A stretch of 64,000 nucleotides of DNA from Cacajao melanocephalus. Lineage: Eukaryota; Chordata; Mammalia; Primates; Pitheciidae. Position 1 is the first letter of the stretch. Every line of letters starts with the position of its first letter. Location of the stretch: assembly GCA_963573385.1 (NCBI GenBank), contig CAUYLG010021616.1:1-64000 (forward strand). The letters are read 5' to 3'. Position numbers and translations under genes: made by a program. This document shows, piece after piece, positions 15,716 to 30,088 of this stretch. The notes beneath the pieces were generated by a model. That model was not told where the DNA came from. It did no database searches and worked only from the letters and a program-made list of their open reading frames with translations.

Positions 15716-16367
15716 GTAATGCGGGCAGGGGGTGAGGGGACCAGAAGCAAACAGCAGGGACCCCACGCCCCAACCGGGGGCCCCAGAGGACAGACCCAGG
15801 ACTCAGTCCAGGGAGGGGACCCGGAGGCACAGGCCAACTGGGGGGGTCTCTCAGGTCGGCAGGTCTGGGGTGACTCCCCTTCCCCACCTCCGCCCACACC
15901 GAGCCCTGCTGCTGCCCACAGCACCGAGTCAGTTCCCTTCTGCTCCTCACCCAAGGGCAGGGTGCCAGTCCAGGCAGGGGGTGCCAAGGGCAAGCAAGTG
16001 AGGAGCCCAGGGCACAGCGGGGGTCCTACAGGGAGAGGCAGGGGCTTCCTGGTCTGGGCCAAGTGGCTGCCTCCCTCTGGGAGGCAGTGTGGGAGGGCCT
16101 GCGTATCCATCACAACTGGAACCTGTGCCATTCGGAGGGCCCAGCCCACCCTGGCACACTGCGCGCCTGCCTTCCTCCTCCTGGGACCCAGGCCCTGCTT
16201 CTGAAGACATTAAATCTCCACTGATTGGGAGAGATTAGGGGCAGGGGTGGGGGAGGTGCTGGAGAAGGGGTGTCTGGAAGACCCTCGGGAGGCAGTCTCG
16301 GGAGGCTGTTCTCTCCAGGGGGCCTTGGGCTCAAGTGGCCCCCCTTAGCAGCGGAGACGCTCAAAGA

Positions 16368-16380
16368 TAATCCCGGATTA
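16368..16380. promoter_or_regulatory. Palindromic CRX/OTX-type homeodomain site
   Basis: TAATCCCGGATTA holds two inverted TAATCC half-sites, the binding word of K50 homeodomain factors such as CRX and OTX2. It lies about 200 bases upstream of the CABP2 start codon. CABP2 is known to be expressed in retina. Function is inferred. Confidence 0.5.
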
Positions 16381-16581
16381 GGACCCAAGCCCCAGGCCCA
16401 GGTCCCCCGCCTGCCCACCCGCCCCCAATCTTCCCCACAAAACCCCGGGAAAATCCCCGGCAGTACTCCAGGCTCCCACTGGGAGCAGCTGGGGGCTGGC
16501 AGGAGTCCGCGGGCAGCAGCATCCGCCGAGGCCCAGCCCGGGCCATCCCCAGGGTTCCAGGCCTGGCATGGTTCAGAGCCC

Positions 16582-19500
16582 ATGGGGAACTGTGCCAAGC
16601 GGCCCCGGCGCCGGGGGCCTAAGGTAGGAGGGGTCAGGGGAGAAGCCCAGGCCAGGAGGCCAGGATGGACCCTGAGGGTCAGAAGGGATGGGCAGAGCCC
16701 TGTGAGGGCCGGGCAGGGTTGGGGGCTGCCCACTGCCCCAGGTGGAGACTTTTTCCGGGAAGCCATAGCCTCTGGCATCCTGATCTTGGCTTCCACAGAC
16801 CGCTGGGTCTCCCATGCCAGGCTCACCAGGTCCCCCAGCTGCCTGCCCAGCTGCCCCGTCCCGGCCGCAGATCCCACTCCCTGCTAGCCAGCCTCCATCT
16901 GGGAGACAGAGCTGGGCACAAGGTCCCGCTCTGCTGCTGGCTTTCTCAGTGGCCTTGGCCAAGTCCCTTGCCTTTTCTGGTCCTCAGTTTGCCTAACAGA
17001 ACAGTTAGAGGAGAGACCCTTTCAACCTAAAGTGTTCATGGGTGAGGGTCCTCTGCCCTCCAGCCCCTCCCCTACTGTCCTGTGACGGGCTCCAAAGACA
17101 GGAGCGGCTGGAGAAAGGAGTGGGGAGGGCTGGCAGGCCCGGAGCTCAGCGGCCACAGCCCCGGCTCACACCCAGCTCTGCTGCAGGATCCCTGGCAGTG
17201 GCTCGGCTCCCCAGCAAGGGGCTCCTGCCCTAGCCCCAGCTCCAGTCCCAAGGAGCAGGGGGGCCCCGGGCTGGGCGTCCAGGGCTACTCGGTGCTCAAC
17301 AGCCTGGTGGGGCCTGCCTGCATCTTCCTGCGGCCCAGCATCGCCGCCACCCAACTCGTATGTACGGCCACCCACCCACCAGCCTGCCTGCCCTTGCCCC
17401 TCGCTTTGCCTCCCCTGGAGCTGGGGGGAAGAGGATTGAGTGGGGACATCAGAGCGAAGGCACACAGATCTGGGGTGGGGGTGCAGAGAGGGGAGAGAGC
17501 GATGACTCCAGAAACAGAAGAGAGATCAACAGTGACCCTGAGGCTGGTGGGGCCAAGTCTGAGATTCTGCCCAAACCCCAGATCCACCACCGGCAAAGGG
17601 AGCCCCCTGCCCCAGAAGCGGCTGACGGAGTAGGTGGGGACGGCCCGAGGAGCCACCTGGGCAGCAGCAGGGAAGGGGGCACCTGGTCGCCCAAGCCAGT
17701 GAGCAGGACTGGGTGGGAACCAGGACTGAGCAGTCAGATAGACACAGGCCCTACATGTGCGTGTTGGGGGCAGGGTTGGGTAGGGAGCCCCCTGAGAAGC
17801 AAGAAGGAAGGGCGCAGCCATCAGGAGGAGCAGGGAATTCCTAACCCCTTTGTGCCCTTCAGGACCGGGAGCTGCGGCCCGAGGAGATTGAAGGTAAAGG
17901 GTTGGAGAAAGAACTGGTTCCCTGGAGGGGAAGTGGGCATGGGGTGGGGACACAGGGTGGGGGGGCATCAGGTGGGGGCCTCAGTGTTTCCAGGAGGAAG
18001 TAGGAGCAAGAAGGCTGCAGGGGACCAGTTCAGGGAAATGGGGACAAGACTGAGCAGGGAGGAGATGACAGACCCCCACCCAACTGTCAGTTCCTTGGTC
18101 TCACTGACCAGGCAGGTGACAGGGCACGTTTTATATTTGTTCATTCAGCTGACACTTTCAGGTGCTCAGTGTGTGCCTGGCCCTGGCTGAGAGCTGGAAA
18201 CATGGCCTGCTAGATAGATACGGCCCATGCCCTCTGGAGACCAACGTCAATTAGCTACAAGTACAAATGGTACACGTGCTCTCCAGGAAAGGAACGAACA
18301 GGCCGGGGGAGGCCACATGTAGAGGGACAGCTTCCTTTAGTAGGTGACATAGAACCAAAGAGGAAGGGGGAGAGTGAGGAAATCTCCAAAAGGTCAGGAT
18401 TTGTTTCCCCCACTTTCTTTTTCTTCCTTTTTGAAAATGTTCACTATCCCCAGTGCCTAAAGCAGAGTTTGGCACATGGTAGATGCTCCTCAAGTATTTG
18501 CTGAAAGAACAAATTACAGGAACAGCACATGCCAAGGCCCTGAGGCAGCAAAGAGACTCTGACGTTCAGAAGGAGGGATGACTGGACCAAGGGAGAAGAG
18601 TAGGCTGGTCCAGGCCAGGATCTGGGGGATGCGGGGAAGGACTGACCCCACCCTGCCTGGTAGAGCTGCAGGTCGCCTTCCAGGAGTTTGACCGAGACCG
18701 AGACGGATACATTGGTTGCCGGGAGCTGGGGGCCTGTATGCGGACCCTGGGCTACATGCCCACCGAGATGGAGCTCATCGAGATCTCGCAGCAAATCAGT
18801 ACGTGCCTCAAACCTGTCCCGATCCCCCGTCCTCCAGGTGCCCCAGCTAGGCCCGGGAAGCCAAGCAGTCCAAGCACAGAGGTGGCTGCACAGGCTGTCC
18901 CCAGAGCCCATGACCTTGGTCATTCTCAAGGCAGGCTCTGCCTCTGGAGAACCTCACCAGCCTCTAGGAGGCGGGCACGGCGAGGACTGAGACCCTCATT
19001 TTGCAGATGAGGAAACTGAACGGTCAAGTGACTTGTCTAAGGTCACACAGCAAGTTCCTTGGAGCCAGGACTTGAACCCAGCCTCACTCTTCCGGAAAAT
19101 TAAGGAAAGCTCCAAGAAGTTTTATTGAGATGGAGTCTGGCTCTGTTGCTGAGGCTGGAGTGCAATGGCGCGATCTCAGCTCACTGCAACTTCCGCCTCC
19201 TGGGTTCAGGCAATTCTCCTGCCTTGGCCTCCTGAGTAGCTAGGATTACAGCTGCCCACCACCACACTTGGCTAATTTTTGTATTTTTAGTAGAGACAGG
19301 GTCTTGCCATCTTGTCCAGGCTGTTCTCGAACTCCTGACCTCAGGTGATCCACCCGCCTCAGCCTCCCAAAGTGCAGGGATTACAGGCCTGAGCCCCTGC
19401 GCCCGCCCGAGAAGTTTTGAGACTGGTTTTCCTTTCACTTTTGGCCAAATTTGTGCCTTGTTTGGAGGGCGATTTCCATTGGGAAATACAGATGAGCTAG

Positions 19501-20618
19501 GCTTCGGGCACAGAGAGAGGGAAGGATCCATTCACAAAGGGAGGGCGGAGGGCAGAGGAGGGTGGGGCAGGGGTCTCTGATGCCCTGGGTCGGGACCCCC
19601 AGGTGGCGGGAAAGTGGACTTTGAAGACTTCGTGGAGCTGATGGGCCCCAAGCTGCTGGCAGAGACAGCAGACATGATCGGTGTCCGGGAGCTTCGGGAC
19701 GCCTTCCGGGAGGTGCGGCCACTGGGGCTGAGGGTGGGCAGGGCCACGTGTCTGCCACGAGTGAGGGGCTGAGCGGGTGAATGAGTGTCAGTGACCCGAT
19801 GCCACGACCAACGCCGCCACAGTTTGACACCAACGGGGACGGCCGCATCAGCGTGGGCGAGCTCCGGGCGGCCCTCAAGGCCCTGCTGGGGGAGCGCCTC
19901 AGCCAGCGGGAGGTGGATGAGATCCTCCAGGACGTCGACCTCAATGGGGACGGCCTGGTCGACTTCGAAGGTACCCGATGCCACACTTAGAAACACACCC
20001 TGGAGGGCTCCTCCAGAAAAGAAACCGCACAGCAAGCGCCAGCACTGTGCACCAGACCCTGTGCCACGCACCCCCATGTCCTCTCCTAGTTAACCATCAC
20101 AGAGAACCTGAGAGGAAGGAATTGTCATCCCCACAGGCAGAAGAAAGTCCACTCTCAGGAAAGCCTAGGCACTTAGCAAAGGCAAGTAGATGGAGCCAAC
20201 ATTGGAATCTGGGCAGCCTGATGCAGAACCCAGCTCTTCCTCTATGCTGCATTCCCATAAAGGGGAAAATGATTAAATAACAACAAGAAGCCAAGGAAAA
20301 TTACTATATGGAAATAGATTCCCTTAAGCAGAGCCCAAAGTTACTCCTGAGCTTCCTAGCAGTCAAAGCAAAAAAGGAAAACAAGTTTCGTTACAAGAGT
20401 TTGTTTGCTCTTTCCCCCATAAGACAAAGCCCCCTCTTCCTGGCCCTGAGGCCTATTCCCTATCAGATCCAGGGGATGCCCATGAAAACCCTCCCCCTCA
20501 ACCACACTCCCACCTGCCCCAAGGCCTGCAGATGGCCTCACTCCTAGTGCAGTCCAGAGAGCAGACCCAAAACCTTGGCTTTGTCCTGGCAGAGTTTGTG
20601 CGCATGATGTCTCGCTGA
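16582..20618 (+). CDS. CABP2: Calcium-binding protein 2 (CaBP2), seven coding exons
   Basis: Coding exons: 16582-16623, 17187-17357, 17863-17893, 18664-18798, 19603-19712, 19823-19970, 20593-20618. All have GT-AG borders and compatible phases. They sum to 220 codons plus stop, the length of long-form CaBP2. The N-terminus MGNCAKRP carries a myristoylation glycine and an adjacent cysteine. EF-hand loop 1 is at residues 91-102 ([12 protein letters not shown]), loop 3 at 165-176 ([12 protein letters not shown]) and loop 4 at 202-213 ([12 protein letters not shown]). The second EF-hand, around 110-145, lacks a canonical loop, as in all CaBPs. CaBPs are calmodulin-like sensors that replace calmodulin on voltage-gated calcium channels. 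CaBP2 limits inactivation of Cav1.3 in inner hair cells, and human loss causes DFNB93 deafness. Residues 22-33 ([12 protein letters not shown] and following) differ a little from the human protein as I recall it. Confidence 0.97.
18960..19090 (+). repeat. MIR element in CABP2 intron
   Basis: Contains GATGAGGAAACTGAACGG and AAGGTCACACAGCAAG, the MIR core. Confidence 0.75.
19117..19412 (-). repeat. Alu in CABP2 intron
   Basis: Full reverse Alu between the fourth and fifth coding exons. GAGAAGTTTT and AAGAAGTTTT at its edges mark the target site. Confidence 0.95.
20020..20240 (+). repeat. MIR-like element in last CABP2 intron
   Basis: Diverged MIR-type words occur (ACCATCACAGAGAACC, GAGGAAGGAATTGTCATCCC). 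Confidence 0.45.
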
Positions 20619-20777
20619 GCCTGTACAGACGCTGGAGCAGCAGACAGGACTCAAGGACCACAGCCTCTGCCCACTGCACATCCCTCGAAGCCCATCGCCT
20701 CCAGCAGGGACCCTCCTCTCCCCATTCCACCTGCGTGCAGTGCCCTTGCCTGCCTCAACCCCGACCACCGCTCCTCC

Positions 20778-20819
20778 AATAAAGCCGCCTGACCTCGTCT
20801 CTGTCTCTCTGACAATAAA
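20778..20819 (+). terminator. CABP2: CABP2 polyadenylation signals (two AATAAA)
   Basis: AATAAA occurs at 20778-20783 and again at 20814-20819, 160-200 bases after the stop codon, giving a short 3' UTR with two possible ends. Confidence 0.85.
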
Positions 20820-22012
20820 GTATCTCCAAGCCTGAGAGATGGCTTTTGCCTCTCACGTGCTCATCCTGGAGGCTCCAGTATTTGGCCCCCAGAATCAAGT
20901 CCTGGGGCTATCCTCTTGGATCACAAGCCCCTTCCATCGTGAGCTCCAGGGAGGTGGGGACCCTCTCCTCTTCCTCTCTGGATCCTGGACCCAGCCCAGA
21001 GCAAGCCAGGAAACATCCCTAGGAAGTAAACAGAACCTTCTTGTCCCGAGCTCAGGCGTGTGTTGGCCTCCAGTTCCTGCTGCGTATCCTGAGAACAGCT
21101 CCTGCCAGCTCTGTGATTACATTCGCGCGTGGAGAAAGTCCTTGGGAAGACTTTTCCCAAGCTTGATCTCACTCCTCCTGCAGCAGCCTTGGAGGCACAC
21201 TGCTCAGAGCTCTCTTCAAGAATGTGCAGTTCCACTTAGAGGAGTGAGTGATAGCAGCCGGCCGCTGACCCCTTCAGGAGACACCTCAGCTTCTGGGCTG
21301 ACACCTCACTCCTTCAGGGACCACCCAATGCCACTGGCTGAGCACAGTGTGGGGAACCAGGACCTGGACACTGCTGCCTGACGCGAGGCCCCTCTAAGGG
21401 GCCATGTTTGCTCTGAGCTCCCCTTTGGGGCAGCCAAGGCAGACAGATCTGTGTGGAACCAGAGGCTGGCCTGCTGGGTCCTGCTTCCTCCCCCGTGACC
21501 CTCCTTCCTAACTCCATCTCAGCATCCACCTCCTGGAGGACCCTGGACACTCGCAGCATACCCCAGTCTTCAGGACCCCATTTTCTAGATTGAAGAAACT
21601 GACAGGCTGAGTGCCCTCATCCGTTCCTGCTGCTATAACAAAATACCTCAGACTGGTATTTTACAAACCAGGCTCACAGTTATGTAGGCTGGAGAGTCCA
21701 AGGTCAAGGTGCAGGCAGTTGGGTGTCTGGAGAGGGCCAGGTCTCTGCTTCCAAGACAGTGCCTTGAGCTGCTTCCTCCAGAGGGCGCCTCGAGTAGCGG
21801 AAAGGCAGGAAGGGCAGGAGGGTCCGGCTACTCCCTTATCCCAATGTCACCCCCAGCCCTTCTATAAGGCACTAATCCCATCTGTAAAGGCAGAGCCCTC
21901 AAGGCCTGATCATCTTCTGAAGGCCCCACCCCTTACTGTCCTTGCACTGGAGATTGAGTTTCAACATGCACTTCAGATGGGACACAAACAAACATCTAAG
22001 CCATAGCACAAG
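20820..22012. other. Intergenic, no gene seen
   Basis: Unique-looking sequence downstream of CABP2. The part 21610-22000 (CTGCTGCTATAACAAAATACC to ACACAAACAAACATCTAAGCC) has the look of an old interspersed repeat that I cannot name. Confidence 0.4.
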
Positions 22013-22293
22013 GGCTGGGTGCAGGGGCTCATGCATGCAATACCAGCACTCTGAGGCCAGGAATTTGAGAGCAACCTGGGCAACACAGTGAGACCCCATC
22101 TCTACAAAAATAAAAATTAGCCAGGTGTGGTGGTATATGCCTGTAGTCCCAGCTACTTGGGAGGCTGAGGTGGGAGCAACACTTGAACCCAGGAGGTGGA
22201 GGCTGCAGTGAGCTATATGATTGCACCACTGCACTCCAGCCTGGGTGACAGAACAAAACTCTGCCTCTGAAAAACTTTTTTAACTAAAAAAAT
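22013..22293 (+). repeat. Alu
   Basis: Forward Alu with about 20 bases missing from the left arm. TAGCACAAG and ATAGCACCAAG at its edges suggest the target duplication. Confidence 0.93.
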
Positions 22294-23506
22294 AATAACA
22301 TAAACAATAGCACCAAGTCCAAGTGACCTGCTAGAGGTCACGTGGCCTCACTGCCCTCTATCCCCACACACTGCCAGGTTATTCTCCCTGAAATGCCACT
22401 TGCATTTTGTCACACCTCTGCTCAGGACCTGGCCAAGATTCTTCATTACGCCCAGCTTAATCCAGGGCTGTGCCTGCACCAGAGGCCCCAAGAGAACACG
22501 GGCCTGGCATAAAGCCACATACAATCAGGATGAAGGAAGGTGGGACTTTTACCCAGGCCCAGGGACTCATAAAACCACAGTGCCGACCAGGGAGGGTGCC
22601 TCAGGCTCAGGACTGGCCAGGCCACATCTCAGCCTCTTCTAGCTATGGCACAGGCCTCATCTGCAGCTCCTGCCTGCTGGGAGCGAACGAGCCTTGACCT
22701 TCCTGGTCACGAAGGGGTCACTGGGGAGCTCCCAGTGCCTACACTGGTCCTCACACTGCATCTGCAAGATGGCCCTGGGACAAGGCAGGCAGGCGGCCTG
22801 GGACGTGCCCTGCACGGTCTGGAGCCCAGCTGCCGAGGTGCCAGGGCTGGCTGCGGTGGCCTGAGCACCACTCTCCCGGCAGAGCTCAATTAATCCTTAA
22901 TCCTCAATTAGGTGATCGCCCCTGCCAATCTGGCAGGCCTGGGGATGAGGATGAGTTGTTCCAGCCCCAGTGGCTTCTCTGGGAGCCAGGATCCCCACTC
23001 CCACCCTCCCTTCCACCACCCTCACAGCTGGTACAGATGGTATTGCTGTCTGAGAAGATGTCTGTCCCCGCCGCAGGGGCTGAGGGGTAGTGACGGCCAT
23101 GAGGAAGAGGGAAATCAGAACCCCACTCAGGGCCAGCCTCCCACCACCTCCCCAGCCCTCAGCCTGGCAGGCTCTGTGGCTGGAGAACTGGGAGTGGCTG
23201 TGGGGTGGTCTGAATCGGGGCACTGTGTGTCTGCTGGCAAAAGAAGTGCTCCCAGCTCCCCCAAACCTCACACACAACTCCCAACAGACAGCAGCTGGGG
23301 CAGGGGATCGCTTCAGCCTGTGAGATCGAGGCTGCAGTGGGCTGGGGAAGGAACAGCGGGCAGGCTTGAAACTAAGATGAGTCCAGACCCCTGCCCCCAC
23401 CACAGGGGGCACCTGACCCCTGCCCCCGCCACAGGGGGCACCTGCTACCCAACTCCTCCGACTCTTGCCAGTCAGTGCAGCCCCAAGCTATAAGATCTTC
23501 TGATTA
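22294..23506. other. Intergenic, no gene seen
   Basis: Open frames here (for example 22912-23493) have no recognisable domain or splice structure. A two-copy, roughly 29-base tandem repeat (CCCTGCCCCCxCCACAGGGG core) lies at about 23388-23445. Confidence 0.5.
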
Positions 23507-23798
<292 letters not shown>

Positions 23799-24360
23799 CT
23801 ATACATTCAGATTCATGCTTTAAATATTTTGAGTATAACGTGCATTCAGTGAGTGTATAAATCCTAAGCTCACAGCTCAACAAATTTTACATGTGCATGC
23901 ACCCAGGTAACCATCACCCAGGTCAAGATATTCCCTCCACCTATTTCATTTTAAAAGATTATAGGAGCTGGGTACAGTGGCTAATGCCTGTAATCCCAGC
24001 ACTCTAGGAGGCCGAGGCAGGCAGATTACCTGAGGTCAGGAGTTCGAGACCAGCCTGGCCAACATGGGAAACCCCATCTCAAAAATTAGCCAGGCCTGGT
24101 GGCGGGCACCTGTAATCCCAGCTACTCAGGAGGCTGACAGGAGAATCACTTGAACCTGGGAGGCAGAGGTTTCAGTGAGCCAAGATTGTGTCACTGAACT
24201 CCAGCCTGGGCAACAGAGTGAGACTCCATCTCAAAATAAGTAAATAAATAAATACAAATCAATCAATCAACAAAAGGGTTGTAGACTTACAGAATGACTG
24301 TGAAGATAGCACAGAGGGTTTCCAAATACCCCATACCCAGATTCCCCTATGTATCAGTCG
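23799..24360. mobile_element. Old L1-like DNA split by an Alu
   Basis: The stretches 23799-23963 and 24265-24360 carry L1M-type 3' words (TAACCATCACCCAGGTCAAG, GACTTACAGAATGACTGTGAAG). The Alu between them is at 23964-24263. Orientation is not certain. Confidence 0.5.
23964..24263 (+). repeat. Alu
   Basis: Forward Alu with an AAATAAAT-type tail and about 10 bases lost at the A-linker. Confidence 0.94.
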
Positions 24361-24619
24361 GCGTTCTACAGAGAAACAGAACCAGTTGGATATCTCAGTA
24401 GATGATTAACTGACTCACTCATTCATTGATTGAGATATCTATAGGGAGTCTTTCAGTTATCATTGTGTACGTTTGTTTGCTTTTAGCACTTTTTACATTT
24501 TGGCACTACAAGTTGCTCCAGGATCATCTCGTTTATTTCCTGCTCAAGTCCTAGAATTCGGTCATTTCTCCAAGGAGCTCTGGTTCATTTTACTGGAGAA
24601 TGCTATTAGACACCAAGAT

Positions 24620-24932
24620 CTGGGGAAGGGCATGGTGCCTGATGCCCATAATTCCTACACTTTGGGAGGCCAAGGTGGGAGGATCACTTGAGCCCAGAGT
24701 TCAAGATCAGCCTGGGTAACATAGTGAGACCCCATCTCTACAAAAACATTTTAAAAATTAGCCAAGTGTAGTAGTGTGCACCTGTAGTTCCAGCTACTTG
24801 GAAGGCTGAAGTGGGAAGATCACTTGAGGCTGGGTGTTCCAGGCTTCAGTGAACTAGGATAGCACCAAGTTCACTACAACGCAGCCTAGGCAACAGAGCA
24901 AAGCCCTGTCTTTCTTTTAAAAAACAAAAATG
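24620..24932 (+). repeat. Old Alu
   Basis: Diverged forward Alu. It is immediately followed by another Alu at 24939. Confidence 0.9.
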
Positions 24933-24938
24933 TAGGGG

Positions 24939-26614
<1,676 letters not shown>

Positions 26615-26689
26615 GTGTACTCATACAGAAGACTTTCACTCCCCTATGCTCCACCTCTTCCATTCTACTCCCTCCACCCCCAGATCCCC

Positions 26690-27207
<518 letters not shown>

Positions 27208-27208
<1 letters not shown>

Positions 27209-27331
27209 ATTCTTTTACTTTCTTAATAAACTGTCTTTCACTTTACTCTATGGACTCGCCCTAAATTATTTCTTGCACGAGATTCAGGAACCCTCTGGTG
27301 GGATATGGATCCGGACCCCTTTCCTGTAACA
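27208..27331 (+). repeat. R-U5 fragment of an ERV1 LTR
   Basis: Has AATAAA at about 27225, then CTTTCACTTTACTCTATGGA, a GGATCCGGACCCCTTTCC block and a TGTAACA terminus at 27331. It is related in layout to the provirus LTRs at the left of the window but in plus orientation. Confidence 0.75.
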
Positions 27332-27522
27332 GAAGGAATGGGGGCTTAGTGGTTCCCAAAGGAGGCGTAACCCTTCCTGGCTCCTCTTCACCTACTATCC
27401 ACAGTAGATTTCTCTGGAGAGCGCCCTCAGTGCCACCGATAGGGGGCGTAAGACCTTGAGTGACCTGATCAACACCTTTTCTTTTTAACAGTAGTTGGAT
27501 TTGAATATGTATTTGAAAGCTA

Positions 27523-27959
<437 letters not shown>

Positions 27960-28124
27960 TTAGGGAAGCACTGGACTCTGTGGTCAACTGAGCTTCCTTA
28001 CATCCAGGTCACCTAAGGTCCCCTCCTGCCCCTGCAGTTATTTCCACGGCTCCACCCCCACTCCCCAGTGACCTCTCCAGCAGAAAAAACAAAAAAAAAA
28101 AAAACCAAACAAACAAAACACTGG

Positions 28125-28440
28125 TTCTCAAACACATGTCGTGCTCTCCCATTTCCCAAGGTTTTACACATGCCAGTCCCTCTACCTGGAGTGCCCCCTC
28201 CACGTCTACTTCCGCCCCTACCTACTCAAATGCTACCTGCTCTGGAAAGATTTCTGTGATGCCACCCAGCAGACCCTTTCTCTGTTCCAATGCACCCTGT
28301 CTGGGGCTCCCCTGTGGCCACTGTCTCACTGCAGTGTAAGGAACACGTCGCTTCCCTGTCTGTCTCAGAGAATAAGACCTCCTTGAGTTCGGAGGCCATG
28401 GCCAGTTCATTTCTGTAACCTCAGCGTTCAGCATAAGATG
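28125..28440 (+). mobile_element. L2 element 3' fragment
   Basis: Contains typical L2 3' words (CTACCTGGAGTGCCCCCTCC, CTCAAATGCTACCTGCTCTG). Non-functional. Confidence 0.75.
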
Positions 28441-28477
28441 TGGGACGGAGGAGGGAGTCAAGGGAGTCAGAACATGT

Positions 28478-28775
28478 TTTATTTTCTGTTTTGTTTGTGA
28501 GACGGAGTCTCGCCCTGTCGCCCAGGCTGGAGGGCAATGGTGCAATCTTGGCTCACTGCAACGTCTGCCTCACTGCAACCTCTGCCTCCTGGGTTCAAAT
28601 GATTCTCCTGCCTCAGCCTCCCAAGTAGCTGGGATTACAGGTGCCGGCTACCATGCCCAGCTAACTTTTGTATTTCACCATGTTGGCCAGGCTGGTCTCA
28701 AACTCCTGAACTCTTGATCTGCCCACCTCTACCTCCCAAAGTGCCGGGATTACAGGAGTGAGCCAACGTGGGCCA
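28478..28775 (-). repeat. Alu with 17-base internal duplication
   Basis: Reverse Alu in which CTCACTGCAACxTCTGC appears twice in tandem at about 28552-28585. The segment between the right arm and left arm is shortened near 28670. AGAACATGTTT flanks both ends. Confidence 0.93.
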
Positions 28776-29029
28776 GAACATGTTTGTTGGATGCATGAAT
28801 GAATGAATGACTGTCCTGGAGACGAAGATCTACAAAGCTGGGACCATGAAGGTACATAAGGCCAGAGAAGTTTGAGCTTGGGGAAGGAGCCTGGGAGGAA
28901 GGGTTAGTGAGTGGAGAAGGGTGTGAAGTCTAAGTTTGTGGGGAGTCAGATTTGAGGGGAGGTGTCGGAGTGGTGGAGTGGAAAGGTATGGGGGCCCTGG
29001 AGTGGAACAGGAAGGCCGAGAATGAAACA

Positions 29030-29190
29030 AACAAGCACTTTTATGACTATTCACTTAATCCACACAACAACCCAATAAGATCGTCATTTTCCCTATTTTA
29101 CGGATGGTAAAACTGAGGCATACTGAGGCGAGACACTTGCCTGGGGGAAATCGCTAGTGGGGGTGGTGCTGAGATTCGAACCCAGGCGGT
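29030..29190 (+). repeat. MIR element
   Basis: Contains ATCCACACAACAACCCAATA and GGATGGTAAAACTGAGGC, the MIR core, just upstream of the CDK2AP2 CpG-rich region. Confidence 0.75.
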
Positions 29191-29219
29191 TGGCTCCAGT
29201 CGGTGCTCTTGATCAGTTT

Positions 29220-30088
29220 GGTCCGGGCCTGCCACACCAATAATCCCGCAGGTTTGCTCTACGGCCACTGTCACTAGCTGAGGCGGCGGCGCGGGGCCTT
29301 GCGCGTAGGGGTAAAGAGGTCTTTGAGGTCGCCCTTGGACCTGAGGACCAGCCAAGCCACAGGAAGAGCTGCGCTTGGCAGCATTGAAGTGGGGCCCGTT
29401 GCCACGGGAACAAACGCAGGCCTCGGGCGGACGCATGCGCAGATCGGGGAGAGGGTGTTGAACCGGTGAAAGGTGACGTAAAAGCGCACGGGGTGGGGCG
29501 CGGGGCTCGGGACGTCAAAGCCCTGCGTCCTTCGGCCCCAGGAACGGATAGGCGCGCACAGCGGCGGCGACAGCGGCGACAGCAACCCCTGCTGGGCCGA
29601 AACTGGGCAGAGCGGAGCCGACGTCTGAAGCAGCGCGAGTGAAGCGCGAGGGTAGGGCCCGCGTCCGGGAAGACCCCTGGGCGCGAACCGGCAGCCCTGC
29701 CCGGGGTCCGGGTTCCCGAGGCCCCGCCTCTAAGGCTTGGGGACTAATCGGATTGAGAGCGCGCCGGCCCGGGCCGCGAACTCGCCAATTGCGGAGGGCG
29801 GCAGCCACCGCCCAATCCGGAGCAGACAGGTGCGAGGTCCGGAAGGCGGAGGCCAATCGGCGGCGGTTGCGACCTGCTGGGGCAGGTCTCGTCCAATAAG
29901 GAGGCTCGAGTGACATCTTCGGGCGCCAATCGGGAGTGAGGGAGCATTCGAGCCCGCTCGCCCTTCCGGCCAGACCTCTATTTACCAGGGGCGTGCAGCC
30001 CGCTTGCCAATCAGAGCGCGGCTGAGGGGCCCGGCGGCCAACCCCCGAGGAGCGGCCGGCTGGCGTCCGCCGCGCCCAGGAGTTGGGG
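29220..30088 (+). promoter_or_regulatory. CDK2AP2: CDK2AP2 CpG-rich promoter with six CCAAT boxes
   Basis: A CpG-dense stretch leads into the CDK2AP2 start codon. CCAAT occurs on the plus strand at 29785, 29812, 29853, 29893, 29926 and 30007. Four of the six continue as CCAATCxG, the preferred NF-Y word. No clear TATA box is seen apart from CTATTTAC near 29978. Transcription start is inferred to lie between about 29950 and 30080. Confidence 0.75.

Noticed and set aside
29515..29916. 133-codon minus-strand open frame at the CDK2AP2 promoter
   Set aside because: CpG-island composition keeps frames open. The translation is alanine/arginine/proline-rich with no domain, and there is no splice or poly(A) support.
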